A stretch of DNA of 64,000 bases from Silvibacterium dinghuense (GCF_004123295.1 NZ_SDMK01000001.1:1178001-1242000), one strand, 5' to 3'; counted from the stretch's first letter, positions 16,875 through 26,123 are shown. The notes: generated by a model from the letters alone, not told the origin. Translations and numbers: made by a program.

Positions 16875-18191
16875 TTATTCGAACAGATCCGGAATGTTCG
16901 TAAACGCGATGCGCGTCGGCGCTGCCTCCTTGGCCAGCAGCATGCTCGCCGGCATCAGCGTGGTGAGCCCGTATCGCGCGTTCAGAGAGTCCATCGCCGT
17001 GGTCAGCCGCGTGCGTTTCGACTCGCGCTCAAGATTGCCGAAGAGGTCGAGCGTATGCAGGTGATCCGGCACCAGGTTACCCAGCCATACGCCCACATAG
17101 AACGGCTTCCGATGCCGCGCATCCTTGGGACACAGCTCCCACAGCCGGCGCAGCGCCTCCACCAGCGTCTGGCTGTCCTGGCATTCGACGACCGCGGTCC
17201 CCTGCGACCATCCCTCCTGCGGGATGCCGGAAGAATGCAGCCGCTGGGCCTCGGTGCCCGGGGCTACGGTACGAGGAACCTGGAACCGGATGCCGAGCGC
17301 CACGCTCGCCGTCCACAGGCGCTCGGCGCGCAGCCGCGTCGCCGCCTTGTGCAGCAGCTTCTGCGCCACCGCATAGCAGCCCTCCAGAGTGCGCAGCTCG
17401 GGCGGAAGCACGTGGCTCTGGCTGATCGACTTCTTGTGCGCGAGCGCCGCGTCGTGAAAATCCTCGCCGCGCAACCAATACCACAGCTTCTCGCCCTGGA
17501 TGCCTCCCCAGGCGGCGTTCATCCGCTCGCGGTCGAGCTTCAACAGCTCCTCCATGGTGCGGATGCCGGCCCTATGCAGCCGCTTCTCCATGCGCGCGCC
17601 GACGCCGGGCAGGTCGCGCAATTTAAGGCGCTCAAGCGCACCGGGCAGCAGGTCCGGCGTCAGCGCCACCAGCCCGTCCGGCTTCTCCATGTCCGAGGCA
17701 ATCTTCGCGAGATAACGGTTCGGCGCGAGTCCGATCGAGCAGCGCAGCGTCTCACCTACCTGCTCACGCAGCGCCTGCTTGACCCGCCGCGCCAGCGCGA
17801 GCGCCGCCCGCAGCGGCTGCTCGCGGCCCATCAGGCTGGAGGCCATCTCGTCGATCGAGAGCACCGCCGACACGGGCACACACTGCTCCACCGCCTCGAC
17901 GATGCGCTTGTGGTACTTCACATACACATCGTGCCGGGCTTCAATGAACTGGATGCCCGGGCAGAGCCGACGCGCTTCGGCCACCTGCGTACCGGTCTTC
18001 ACCCCAAAAGCCTTCGCCTCATAACTCGCAGCGATGGCGCAGGTGGTATCCGCCATCACCGGCACCACGGCCACCGGCCGACCGCGCAGCTCCGGCCGCA
18101 ACTCCTGCTCCACCGAGGCGAAGTAGGAGTTCAGGTCGAGAAAGAGCCAGCGAATGCGCGGCTCGGCAGCGGAAGGGTGCGGTTCCGGCAT
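16875..18191 (-). CDS. dinB: Y-family DNA polymerase (DNA polymerase IV-like)
   Basis: This 438-residue protein is a translesion polymerase. The first catalytic motif is FLDLNSYFASVEQELRPELRG (catalytic Asp), the steric-gate region is normal, and the second is AVLSIDEMASSLMG, with the Asp-Glu metal ligands intact; this separates it from the inactive ImuB type. GLAPNRYLAKIASDMEKPDGL and LRDLPGVGARMEKRLHRAGI follow (palm and helix-hairpin-helix thumb). The C-terminus (from about residue 250) is the little-finger domain and is somewhat longer than in E. coli DinB. No LexA box was recognised upstream. It appears monocistronic. Confidence 0.9.
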   Translation of the reverse strand: MPEPHPSAAEPRIRWLFLDLNSYFASVEQELRPELRGRPVAVVPVMADTTCAIAASYEAKAFGVKTGTQVAEARRLCPGIQFIEARHDVYVKYHKRIVEAVEQCVPVSAVLSIDEMASSLMGREQPLRAALALARRVKQALREQVGETLRCSIGLAPNRYLAKIASDMEKPDGLVALTPDLLPGALERLKLRDLPGVGARMEKRLHRAGIRTMEELLKLDRERMNAAWGGIQGEKLWYWLRGEDFHDAALAHKKSISQSHVLPPELRTLEGCYAVAQKLLHKAATRLRAERLWTASVALGIRFQVPRTVAPGTEAQRLHSSGIPQEGWSQGTAVVECQDSQTLVEALRRLWELCPKDARHRKPFYVGVWLGNLVPDHLHTLDLFGNLERESKRTRLTTAMDSLNARYGLTTLMPASMLLAKEAAPTRIAFTNIPDLFE

Positions 18192-18425
18192 AGTCCATAT
18201 ATTCGCCTTTTATTCGCCAAAAAGGCAAGGCCGAAAAATCTTCGGCAACTCCCAATCCGGTTCACAACCCATATCTCTCGTCCGAAATCCGAATACACCT
18301 CCGCGAGCTGCGGCAAATTTCGTCGCTTTTCGTCTAACACAGTGAGATGATGGGCCTACCCCCCACCATCGCTGCCAGGAAACCATCGGTTCATTCTCAG
18401 ATTCCTAGTCAGCGGAGCTGCTCTT

Positions 18426-18596
18426 ATGTGGTTCACTCGCATGCACGACATTCTCGGACACCTGACACGGATCAGCGATTACCTGCCCGCCATTCTGATC
18501 ACCCTTGGCGTGGCGGTCCTGATCTGCTGCGCGGTCGGCTGCACCTGCAGTCCGTGCAAGGAAGAGGACGACCTCTTCCATCACGAGACGCTGTAG
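18426..18596 (+). CDS. Small cysteine-rich membrane protein (56 aa)
   Basis: ATG 18426 is preceded by GGAG at 9 nt. The 56 residues are an amphipathic start (MWFTRMHDILGHLTRISDY), one transmembrane helix (LPAILITLGVAVLICCAVG) and an acidic tail (KEEDDLFHHETL). A cluster of five cysteines, C-C-x4-C-x-C-x2-C, straddles the end of the helix. The Cys cluster at a membrane edge could bind metal, carry lipid or form disulfides; none of this can be decided from sequence. It stands alone between the divergent polymerase gene and the carboxylase gene on its own strand. Confidence 0.7.
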   Translation: MWFTRMHDILGHLTRISDYLPAILITLGVAVLICCAVGCTCSPCKEEDDLFHHETL

Positions 18597-18725
18597 CCTT
18601 TCAGCACCTCGGCGGCCTGCCGGGCAGCGCCGGAAGCGCATCCTGCGCACACTCTCCCTCCCTTTCTGTGCTTTTCCACACCGGCTGCATCTTTCCCTGC
18701 CCGGCGCAGCCCATGCGCAGCCCTC

Positions 18726-18731
18726 TATAAT
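18726..18731 (+). promoter_or_regulatory. -10 element of the carboxylase gene, likely leaderless transcript
   Basis: A perfect TATAAT ends 8 nt before the ATG at 18740, and no Shine-Dalgarno sequence is present. Transcription would start at or next to the A of the start codon. No strong -35 was found. Confidence 0.6.
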
Positions 18732-18739
18732 CCGTCACC

Positions 18740-20341
18740 ATGGAACCCCTCAACGATCCGGCAGCAGAGTTGGCCCGCCGCGACCGTGAAGCCGAGGAAG
18801 GCGGCGGCCCCGAGCGCCGGGAGCGGCAACACCGCGAGGGCAAGCTCTCCGCCCGCGAACGCATCCTGCTGCTGCTCGATGAGGACTCGTTCGAGGAGAC
18901 CGACCGGCTCGTCACCCATCGCTGCAACGACTTCGGCATGGCCGAGCGGCGCATTCCCGGCGATGGTTTCGTCACCGGCTACGGCCGCGTGGATGGACGC
19001 ACCGTCTTCGCCTTCGCCCAGGACTTCACCGTCTTCGGTGGCTCGCTCTCCGAGACCAATGCCGCCAAGATCGTCAAACTCATGGACATGGCCATGCGCG
19101 TCGGCGCACCCATCGTCGGCCTCAACGACTCGGGTGGAGCGCGCATCCAGGAGGGCGTCGTCTCGCTGGCCGGCTATGCCGACATCTTCCTGCGCAACAC
19201 GCTGGCCAGCGGCGTGGTGCCGCAGATCTCGGCCATCCTCGGACCCTGCGCTGGAGGCGCAGTCTACTCGCCGGCCATCACCGACTTCACGCTGATGGTC
19301 GACAAAACCTCGTACATGTTCGTCACCGGGCCGGATGTGATCAAGACCGTGACGCACGAAGAGGTCACCAAGGAAAAACTCGGCGGCGCGACGACGCACA
19401 ACGAGATCTCCGGCGTGGCGCACTTTCTCGCTCATGACGACCGCGAGTGCATCGCCATGGTGCGCGAACTGCTCAGCTTCCTGCCCTCGAATAATCTCGA
19501 TGATCCGCCGCGGCGCGCGACACTGGACCCGGCCGACCGCGCCGATGCCGCGCTCGACACACTCGTGCCCCCCGAGTCGAACCAGCCCTACGACATCAAG
19601 GACGTCATCACCCGCATCGTCGACGACGGCTATTTTTTCGAGGTGCACGAACACTTCGCCCGCAATCTCGTCGTCGGCTTCGCGCGCATGAACGGCCGCT
19701 CCGTGGGCATCGTCGCCAACCAGCCGGCCTTTCTCGCCGGGGTGCTGGATATCGATGCCAGCGTGAAAGGCGCGCGCTTCGTGCGCTTCTGCGACGCTTT
19801 CAATATTCCGCTGATCACGCTCGAAGATGTGCCCGGCTTTCTGCCCGGCACGCAGCAGGAGTATGGCGGCATCATCCGCCACGGCGCCAAGCTTCTCTAT
19901 GCTTTCGCCGAGGCGACCGTGCCCAAGCTCACCGTCATCACCCGCAAGGCCTATGGCGGCGCGTACTGCGTGATGAGCTCGAAGCACATCCGCACCGACC
20001 TCAATCTTGCCTGGCCCACTGCGGAGATTGCGGTCATGGGCCCGGAGGGCGCGGTCAATATCGTCTACGGCCGCGAGCTGGAGCAGGCAGTGCGCGAGGC
20101 CGGGCACGAACGCGCTCTTACCGAAGAAGAAAAGACTGCCATCCTCGCCGAAGCCCGCGCCGCGAAGGCGCATGAGTTCCGCGAGCAGTTTGCCAACCCC
20201 TACGTGGCCGCCGAGCGCGGCTATGTCGACGCCGTCATCCGGCCGAGAGAAACCCGGCACCGACTCATCCGAGCCCTCGAGATGCTCGAGGGCAAGCGGG
20301 ATAAAAATCCGCCGAAGAAGCATGGGAATATTCCGCTCTAA
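18740..20341 (+). CDS. Acyl-CoA carboxylase beta subunit (carboxyltransferase)
   Basis: This 533-residue protein is the carboxyltransferase subunit of a propionyl/acetyl-CoA carboxylase type complex; it moves CO2 from carboxybiotin to an acyl-CoA. Hallmarks are the N-terminal [19 protein letters not shown], the first oxyanion site [22 protein letters not shown] and [17 protein letters not shown], and in the C-terminal half [26 protein letters not shown] followed by [18 protein letters not shown] (second oxyanion site). Length matches PccB. The biotin carboxylase/BCCP partner is not in this window. Substrate (propionyl- versus acetyl- or methylcrotonyl-CoA) is not certain. The transcript looks leaderless. 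Confidence 0.93.
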   Translation: MEPLNDPAAELARRDREAEEGGGPERRERQHREGKLSARERILLLLDEDSFEETDRLVTHRCNDFGMAERRIPGDGFVTGYGRVDGRTVFAFAQDFTVFGGSLSETNAAKIVKLMDMAMRVGAPIVGLNDSGGARIQEGVVSLAGYADIFLRNTLASGVVPQISAILGPCAGGAVYSPAITDFTLMVDKTSYMFVTGPDVIKTVTHEEVTKEKLGGATTHNEISGVAHFLAHDDRECIAMVRELLSFLPSNNLDDPPRRATLDPADRADAALDTLVPPESNQPYDIKDVITRIVDDGYFFEVHEHFARNLVVGFARMNGRSVGIVANQPAFLAGVLDIDASVKGARFVRFCDAFNIPLITLEDVPGFLPGTQQEYGGIIRHGAKLLYAFAEATVPKLTVITRKAYGGAYCVMSSKHIRTDLNLAWPTAEIAVMGPEGAVNIVYGRELEQAVREAGHERALTEEEKTAILAEARAAKAHEFREQFANPYVAAERGYVDAVIRPRETRHRLIRALEMLEGKRDKNPPKKHGNIPL

Positions 20342-20503
20342 CTCAGGGCTCAGGGCTCAGATACAGCGTAAAACCAGGGTGCCCCGCCCATGCTGGCCCC
20401 TTCACGTTCTGTTTGAGGGGGAAGCGAGAACCCGGTGGCCACGTTTCGATTCCAAGATGGGAGAATCGAATTTCATATTCCAACCACCACTGCGAGGAGG
20501 AAC
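20342..20503 (+). repeat. Degenerate A' pair and CAGGGCT tandem repeats
   Basis: Bases 20345-20360 repeat the heptamer CAGGGCT in tandem. At 20377-20400 the sequence GGGTGCCCCGCCCATGC resembles an inverted A flank, and at 20438-20463 CCACGTTTCGATTCCAAG resembles a decayed A' stem. The upstream leader of the cupin gene is therefore built largely from old repeats. Confidence 0.5.
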
Positions 20504-20944
20504 GTGGCAGAGGCGATACAGCCATCGGAAGCGAATCACTATGTATGGGGAGAGGTCTGCGACGGCTGGCACCTCGTCAAGCAGGAAGGTCTCAGCGTGA
20601 TTGAAGAGCGCATGCCGCCCGGCACCGCCGAGCAGCGCCACCTGCATCACCGCGCGCGGCAGTTCTTCTACGTGCTGGCCGGGGAGTTCACCATGGAGCT
20701 CGAAGACCATCTGCATCGCCTTACCGCGGGCCAGGGGCTGGAGATTGTCCCCGGTGCGACGCACCAGGCCCGCAATGAATCCTCTGCCGACGTCCGGTTC
20801 CTCGTCATTTCTTCTCCGCCCAGTCACGGGGACCGCGAGCCCGCACCTGCATCCAACTCATTTTTGCCTGAGCGTTGCGCGGCAGGTGACGAAGGTGCCA
20901 CGCAACGCCCAGGAATTGACGTCAGCCTGAAGGGATTCGGGTAA
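20504..20944 (+). CDS. Cupin domain protein
   Basis: The protein is about 146 residues from GTG 20504 (GAGGAGG immediately upstream). An in-frame GTG at 20435 would start inside a repeat and was not used. The cupin core is clear: PPGTAEQRHLHHRARQFFYVLAGEFTMELE (motif 1, with metal-binding histidines and Glu) and AGQGLEIVPGATHQARNESS (motif 2 with its His). This makes a single small beta-barrel that usually binds a divalent metal. Neither substrate nor regulatory role can be assigned. The C-terminal 40 residues are polar and low in conservation signals. An S53 peptidase gene follows 95 bp downstream. Confidence 0.8.
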   Translation: MAEAIQPSEANHYVWGEVCDGWHLVKQEGLSVIEERMPPGTAEQRHLHHRARQFFYVLAGEFTMELEDHLHRLTAGQGLEIVPGATHQARNESSADVRFLVISSPPSHGDREPAPASNSFLPERCAAGDEGATQRPGIDVSLKGFG

Positions 20945-21039
20945 AGTATTTCCCGTCCCCAGAAACTGGCAGAGGATGCGGGGACAGCGCCGACCATCCC
21001 CGCGAATTTCCATGCACGACTACCCCCAAAGGTGCTTTT

Positions 21040-22620
21040 ATGACGAACTCCTCGGTCAAGCGCGTCTCTCTCACCCACAGCGAGCGCAAGGCTCCCCATA
21101 ACGCTTCCATCGTTGGCCCCACTCCGCCGCAGCAGATCATTACCGTCTCGGTCATGGTGCGCCGCAAAAACCCTCTGCAACTGCACGAACTGGGCGGCCG
21201 TCATCTTTCGCACGAGGAGTTCGCGGAAAAGTATGCCGCCTCCCCGGCGGACTTCGATCAGATTCGCAGCTTCGCCCACCAGCATGGGCTCACCGTCGAT
21301 GAATCCGCTTCCAGCCTCGCCCGCCGCACCATCGTGCTGCGCGGCACGGCTCAGGCGATGCAGCTGGCCTTCGGCGTTACGCTGCACGACTACACCACCA
21401 GGACCGGCCACAAGTTTCACGGCTTCACGGGCACGCTCTCGCTGCCGGATGAGCATGCTTCGGCCATCGAAGCCGTGCTGGGTCTCGATGCGCGACCGAT
21501 TGCCACTCCGCACTTCCGGGTGCGGCAGAAGGCGCACGGAGTGGCTGCGGCAGCAGCTGCCGGCGGAGACACCAGCTTCAATCCCAATCAGGTGGCTGCG
21601 TTCTACGGATTTCCCAACGGCACCGGAGCAGGCCAGACCGTCGGGATCATCGAGCTGGGCGGCGGATATAACACCTCCGATCTGAATACCTACTTCAATG
21701 GCCTCGGCATCACACCGCCCACCATCGTTGCTGTCTCGGTCGATGGAGGCACAAATTCCACCGGCAGCGACGCCGATGGCGAAGTGGACCTCGATATCCA
21801 GGTTGTCGGCTCCATCGCAACCGGCGCGAAGATTGCCGTCTACTTCACCACCAACACCGATCAGGGATTCATCGACGCCATCACCACGGCGGTGCATGAC
21901 ACCACTAACTCGCCTTCGGTGATCTCCATCAGCTGGGGCGGCCCGGAGACCAGCTGGGCACAGTCTTCGCTCACCGCGCTCGATAGCGCCTGCCAGTCGG
22001 CCGGGGCGCTTGGCGTCACCATCACCGTCGCCGCCGGAGATGGCGGATCGGTGGACGGCACCAACTCCAACGTCGTCGATTTCCCTGCATCCAGCCCCTA
22101 CGTGCTGGCCTGCGGCGGCACGCATATTTCCGTCAGCGGCAATGCCATCGCCAGCGAAGTGGTGTGGAATGACGGGTCGAACGGCGGATCGACCGGAGGC
22201 GGCGTCAGCACGGCCTTCGCCGTGCCTACCTGGCAGAACGGCCTGCAGGCAACCACCGGCAGCGGAGCGGCCTCTGCACTCACCGGACGCGGCGTGCCGG
22301 ATGTTGCGGGCGATGCGTCGCCGGCTTCGGGGTATAACGTCCTCGTCGATGGACAGCAGGAGGTGGTCGGCGGCACCAGCGCCGTCGCTCCGCTGTGGGC
22401 CGCGCTCATCGCCATCATCAATCAGCTCAAGGGCTCGAAGGCCGGCTTCGTGAACCCCACGCTGTATGGCGCGACCTCGGCCTTCAACGACATTACGCAG
22501 GGGAACAACGACATCTCCGGCGGAAATGGCGGCTATGAAGCCACCACCGGCTGGGATGCCTGCACCGGTCTCGGCTCACCGAAAGGCACGGCTATCGCGA
22601 CGGCGCTCGGAGTGCAGTAA
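21040..22620 (+). CDS. S53 family acid serine-carboxyl peptidase (sedolisin/kumamolisin type)
   Basis: This 526-residue zymogen has an N-terminal prodomain (about residues 1-170; the FHGFTGTLSLPDEHASAIEAVLGLD region is typical of Pro-kumamolisin) and a subtilisin-like catalytic domain. The catalytic Glu and Asp are E248 and D252 in GEVDLDIQ, and the nucleophile is S447 in GGTSAVAPLWAAL. The C-terminal calcium site follows (FNDITQGNNDISGG, GWDACTGLGSP). No classical signal peptide is visible, as in many S53 proteins that are nevertheless exported. The enzyme would act outside the cell at low pH, fitting an acidophilic soil bacterium. A C repeat starts a few bases past its stop. Confidence 0.93.
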   Translation: MTNSSVKRVSLTHSERKAPHNASIVGPTPPQQIITVSVMVRRKNPLQLHELGGRHLSHEEFAEKYAASPADFDQIRSFAHQHGLTVDESASSLARRTIVLRGTAQAMQLAFGVTLHDYTTRTGHKFHGFTGTLSLPDEHASAIEAVLGLDARPIATPHFRVRQKAHGVAAAAAAGGDTSFNPNQVAAFYGFPNGTGAGQTVGIIELGGGYNTSDLNTYFNGLGITPPTIVAVSVDGGTNSTGSDADGEVDLDIQVVGSIATGAKIAVYFTTNTDQGFIDAITTAVHDTTNSPSVISISWGGPETSWAQSSLTALDSACQSAGALGVTITVAAGDGGSVDGTNSNVVDFPASSPYVLACGGTHISVSGNAIASEVVWNDGSNGGSTGGGVSTAFAVPTWQNGLQATTGSGAASALTGRGVPDVAGDASPASGYNVLVDGQQEVVGGTSAVAPLWAALIAIINQLKGSKAGFVNPTLYGATSAFNDITQGNNDISGGNGGYEATTGWDACTGLGSPKGTAIATALGVQ

Positions 22621-22629
22621 GGCTCTGGG

Positions 22630-22713
22630 CTGCTGCGCGCAGGGCGATCCGCCTTCGGCGGACTGGCCGTCCCGGCCTTACGCCTTCGGCCTCCGCTCCC
22701 TCTGGTCGCGATC
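22630..22713 (-). repeat. Inverted C element after the S53 peptidase gene
   Basis: It reads CTGCTGCGCGCAGGGCGATC, GACTGGCCGTCCCGGCCTTA, CGCCTTCGGCCTCCGCTCCC and TCTGGTCGCGATC, the reverse complement of C with its 'CTGCGCGCAG' end facing the peptidase stop at 22620. Confidence 0.8.
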
Positions 22714-22737
22714 CAGGGCTCAGGGCTCAAATAAAAA

Positions 22738-22772
22738 TCCCACGTCTCGGAATCGAGACGTGGGGCACCCGC
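22738..22772 (+). repeat. A' hairpin repeat
   Basis: Stem CCCACGTCTC / GAGACGTGGG with loop GGAATC, then GGCACCCGC. It sits between the convergent S53 and MBL genes, directly before an A copy. Confidence 0.85.
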
Positions 22773-22780
22773 GGTTCTCG

Positions 22781-22906
22781 CCTCCCGCCAAGCGGAGCTT
22801 GGACGGGGCACCCTGCTTCTTTGCCGATGCAGAGAAACCAAGCCACGGATCGCGACCAGAGGGAGCGGAGGCCGAAGGCTATTCGCCCTGCGCGAAGCAG
22901 GCTGGT
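22781..22906 (+). repeat. Composite A + C repeat that encodes the end of the MBL protein
   Basis: The A part (22781-22813) is CTCCCGCCAAGCGGAGCTTG...GACGGGGCACC. The C part (22848-22906) has ATCGCGACCAGAGGGAGCGG, GGCCGAAGGC and CGCCCTGCGCGAAGCAGGC. The minus-strand MBL gene ends at 22879, so its last codons (ACFAQGE and the stop) come from the C element. Confidence 0.85.
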
Positions 22907-23769
22907 TTGCCTTTGTCATTCCAGCGCACGTAGCCCATGGGGCGGTCGTGGTCGTGCGTGAAGAGTACCAGCCAGCGCTCGGGAATGGCGCGCGCATAAA
23001 ACCGCTTGCGCTCTTCGATCACCCGCAGCGGATCGAGATCGTAGCCCATGCCCCACGTCACATCGAGATGCGCGCTGGTCGGAATGAGGTCCGAGATATA
23101 GCAGGCGCGCTGGCCACCTGAGTCGATATGCACGGCCAGCGTCTGCGCCGTGTGTCCGGGAAAGCACTCGACGAAGATGCCGGGCACAATCTCGTCCACC
23201 TGAGCAGGCTTCGTCTCAAGCAATGTCATCTGCCCGCTCTCAACCAGGGGATCATAGTTTGCGCTGGTATAGCTCACGGTATCGCGCTCGAGCTGCAGAT
23301 GGCCGTGCTCGACCTCACCCTGATGCGCGAAGTAGCGCGCGTTGGGGAAGGTCGGCACAACTTTGCCGGACGCTGTGAGCGTCGTGTTCCAGCCGCAATG
23401 GTCGAAATGCAGATGCGTGTTGATGACCACATCGACCTCTTCCGGATGAATACCCGCGGCGGCGAAGGAGGATGGCAGAAGCTGCTTCGTCTCGAAGACG
23501 CCGCGCATCTTCTCGCTCAGCTTGTTGCCGATGCCGGTTTCGATCACCACCGTATGCTTCCCGGTGCGGACGACGACCGTGTTCAGCCCCAGCGTGACGA
23601 GGTTACGCGCATCGGCCGGCAGCCGCTTCTCCCACATCGTCTTCGGCACCACGCCGAACATGGCTCCGCCGTCGAGCTTGTACGCGCCGTCGGTGAGCAC
23701 CATCAGCTCGAAGTCGCCAAGCGCAGCTCGTGCGCGGACAAGATCGTCCGGAGTGGGAGAAGCGATCAT
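22879..23769 (-). CDS. Metallo-beta-lactamase fold hydrolase
   Basis: This 296-residue protein has the MBL zinc motif NTHLHFDHCGWN (HxHxDH), a later His in FPGHTAQTLAVHID and an Asp in CYISDLIPTSAHLD, then LFTHDHDRPMGYVRW near the end. These are the usual ligands for a two-metal site. The overall layout resembles quorum-quenching lactonase-like and other small-molecule hydrolases, so the substrate is open. Its ATG overlaps the stop of the S9 peptidase by one base (TAATG), suggesting translational coupling. The last residues (ACFAQGE) are encoded by a C repeat, which implies that the native end has been replaced or extended. Confidence 0.88.
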   Translation of the reverse strand: MIASPTPDDLVRARAALGDFELMVLTDGAYKLDGGAMFGVVPKTMWEKRLPADARNLVTLGLNTVVVRTGKHTVVIETGIGNKLSEKMRGVFETKQLLPSSFAAAGIHPEEVDVVINTHLHFDHCGWNTTLTASGKVVPTFPNARYFAHQGEVEHGHLQLERDTVSYTSANYDPLVESGQMTLLETKPAQVDEIVPGIFVECFPGHTAQTLAVHIDSGGQRACYISDLIPTSAHLDVTWGMGYDLDPLRVIEERKRFYARAIPERWLVLFTHDHDRPMGYVRWNDKGKPACFAQGE

Positions 23770-26030
23770 TACTGCCCCTGCTCATCCTTCCCGAGCTCTG
23801 GATGCATCACATACTGCTCGAACTGCTGCAGCAGCCGGATGTGCAGCTCGGTCTGCGCCTCCGGTCCGGCAACGGAATGCGTCTTGCGCGGAAAGATGTT
23901 GTAGTCGTACGGAATCCCGGCATCGATCAGCTTCTGGATGTACTGCACGGTGTTGCCCAGGTGCACGTTGTCGTCGCCGGTGCCGTGGAAGATCACGATG
24001 TGGCCGTGAATCCTGTCGGCGCTATTCACGTCGGAGTCGTCATGGTACGCCTTCGCATCCTCCGAAGGCAGGCCCATGTAACGCTCAGTGTAGATCGAGT
24101 CGTAGAGACGCCAGTCCGTCACCGGCGCGCCGCTCCCGCCGGCAAGGAAACGATCCGAGTGGCTCAGCGCGTAGAGCGTGAAGCTGCCGCCCCAGCTCCA
24201 TCCCCACCAGCCCATACGATGGCCGTCAATCTGCGGATACTTCGCCAGCACCTGATCCACGGACGCGAGCTGGTCGGCGAGTTCCGCAGGTCCGAAGCTG
24301 TGATACGCCGCCTGCTCGAAGTCGCGGCCGCGACCGGCCATGCCGCGATTGTCCACGTGCAACACTGCGAAGCCATGCTCGGCCAGCAACTGATCGAAGT
24401 ACCAGCCGCGGTTGCCATACTTGTTCTTCGCCGTGCCTACGCCGGGACCGCCATAAGGGTTCACGATCAGCGGCACACTCGCCGCAGCGCGCTCGCCCAC
24501 CGGCAGCTGCAGCGTGCCGAAGAGCTTCGTCTTGCCGTCGGCAGCGGTCAGTTCGAGATTCACCGGAGGCACCACGGTATGTCCGGCAACCGCGTGCGAG
24601 CGCCAGAACGGCGTGCATGCGCCGGCGCCAGTCCCGCTACCCGTGCAATAGCTCACCACCGGCGGCGTGATCAGCGTCGAAGAGGTGTCAATGAATGCGC
24701 CACCCTTCTGCGCAAACTCAGGATCGTGAAAGCCGTCCGTTTGCGTCACACGCCGCTTGCCCGTGCCGTCGAGCTGCACCGCCCACACCTGCTGATCGCG
24801 GGGATTGCCTTCGTTCGAGAGGTAGTAGACGGTGCCCTTCGCCTCATCGACCGCTTTGATCTCCGAGACCTCGTATTCTCCGTGCTCCAGCTCACCCGCA
24901 GGCTTTACTTCTTCGCCCAGCGGATGCGCCGCGTCAAAGGTGTAACGGTAGATGTGCGTATAGCCATCCTGCCAGCCCGTGTTCAGGAACTGGTGATCGC
25001 CAACGAAGATGAAGTCATAGGCAATGGTGAAGTACTTAGGCTCGGTCTCGGCCAGCACGCGCTTCACCGCGCCGGTGCGCGTGTCCGCAAAGTAGAGATC
25101 GCGGTGCTTCTGATCGCGTGTCAGCACTTCAACCCACACCACATGCGAGCTCACCCAGCCGAAGCGCGGAATATAGTCATTGCCGGTGCTCAGCGGGATC
25201 TTCAGCCATTGCGTTGCGCCGCCCTCGGCGCTCACCACGCCCACACGCACGCCGGGATTCGGATCGCCCGGCTGCGGGTAGCGCTGTTCATCCACCGTCG
25301 CATGCACGGGAATCCAGTCGGTGAGCGGATACTCGGGCACCTTTGCCTCATCCACCTGCAGATAGGCGATCTGCTTCGAATCCGGCGACCAGAAATAATT
25401 GCTTCGCGTATCCAGTTCTTCGAGATAGACCCAGTCGATCTCGCCGTTGAGCAGCGTCGGCTCCTTCGTCGCGGTCAGCGCCACGGCCGCACCGCCAGCC
25501 TTCACCGGCTGCACGTAGAGATTGTGGTCGCGCACATAGGAGACACGCGCGCCGTCCGGCGAAAACTTCGGATCGTCCCCGCTCTGCATGCCGGTGTTGC
25601 CGATCGTCGCGCCCTGACCGCTGGCGAGGTCGTAATTCCACAGCTCGCCATCGGTGTTGAAGAGCATATGCGTCGAGTCGGGCGACCAGATGTAGTCCGG
25701 CTGGTTATAACGATTGCGATGGTCGCGGTCCTTCTCACGCAGTGGCGCATTCAGCAGCCGCGCGATCTTCTGCGCCTGCACCAGCGTAGTCAGCTTGCCG
25801 TCGGCCGTGTCGATCTGCATGACGTCACCGCTATCGGCGATGTAGGTCGCCCGCTTCCCGTCCGGCGACCAGCTGATATCGCCGGGCGCATCGCCGGTCA
25901 GGCTTTCGCCGCCGAAGATCTCTTTGATCGTCCAGGGATGTGTCTGCGATGACTGCGCGGCAATCGGCAGGGTGGCAAGCAGAGCGGTGGATGCGACGGC
26001 GAGCAGGGACACAACGTGAAAGAAACGCAA
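23769..26030 (-). CDS. Secreted S9 prolyl oligopeptidase family protein, DPP4-like
   Basis: This 753-residue protein starts at TTG 26030, with GGAG at 6 nt. The signal peptide is FFHVVSLLAVASTALLATLPIAAQ. Residues about 40-480 form the beta-propeller (FSPDGARVSYVRDHNLY, RSNYFWSPDSKQIAYLQVDE). The alpha/beta hydrolase domain has NPYGGPGVGTAKN, the nucleophile Ser in GWWGWSWGGSFTLYAL, Asp in FHGTGDDNVHLGNTV and His in RKTHSVAGPEAQTEL, completing the catalytic triad. The two glutamates of the propeller (YLEELDTR) that bind the free N-terminus in DPP4 are present, so a dipeptidyl peptidase role is likely. Translationally coupled to the MBL gene. Confidence 0.92.
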   Translation of the reverse strand: MRFFHVVSLLAVASTALLATLPIAAQSSQTHPWTIKEIFGGESLTGDAPGDISWSPDGKRATYIADSGDVMQIDTADGKLTTLVQAQKIARLLNAPLREKDRDHRNRYNQPDYIWSPDSTHMLFNTDGELWNYDLASGQGATIGNTGMQSGDDPKFSPDGARVSYVRDHNLYVQPVKAGGAAVALTATKEPTLLNGEIDWVYLEELDTRSNYFWSPDSKQIAYLQVDEAKVPEYPLTDWIPVHATVDEQRYPQPGDPNPGVRVGVVSAEGGATQWLKIPLSTGNDYIPRFGWVSSHVVWVEVLTRDQKHRDLYFADTRTGAVKRVLAETEPKYFTIAYDFIFVGDHQFLNTGWQDGYTHIYRYTFDAAHPLGEEVKPAGELEHGEYEVSEIKAVDEAKGTVYYLSNEGNPRDQQVWAVQLDGTGKRRVTQTDGFHDPEFAQKGGAFIDTSSTLITPPVVSYCTGSGTGAGACTPFWRSHAVAGHTVVPPVNLELTAADGKTKLFGTLQLPVGERAAASVPLIVNPYGGPGVGTAKNKYGNRGWYFDQLLAEHGFAVLHVDNRGMAGRGRDFEQAAYHSFGPAELADQLASVDQVLAKYPQIDGHRMGWWGWSWGGSFTLYALSHSDRFLAGGSGAPVTDWRLYDSIYTERYMGLPSEDAKAYHDDSDVNSADRIHGHIVIFHGTGDDNVHLGNTVQYIQKLIDAGIPYDYNIFPRKTHSVAGPEAQTELHIRLLQQFEQYVMHPELGKDEQGQ

Positions 26031-26123
26031 GGCAGCTCCAGGAACAAGGAATCTTATGGCACAGCCGAGGGAGCGTGGGGAAGCGCGCGGCCGTACGCAG
26101 TATCCAGCAACGCCATTCTACCG

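Noticed and set aside
18725-20323. 532-codon minus-strand frame opposite the carboxylase gene
   Set aside because: Antisense shadow of a certain enzyme gene, Val/Gly/Asp-rich and without any motif.
23730-25952. 740-codon plus-strand frame opposite the S9 peptidase
   Set aside because: Antisense shadow; Arg/Val/Ala/His-rich with no domain.
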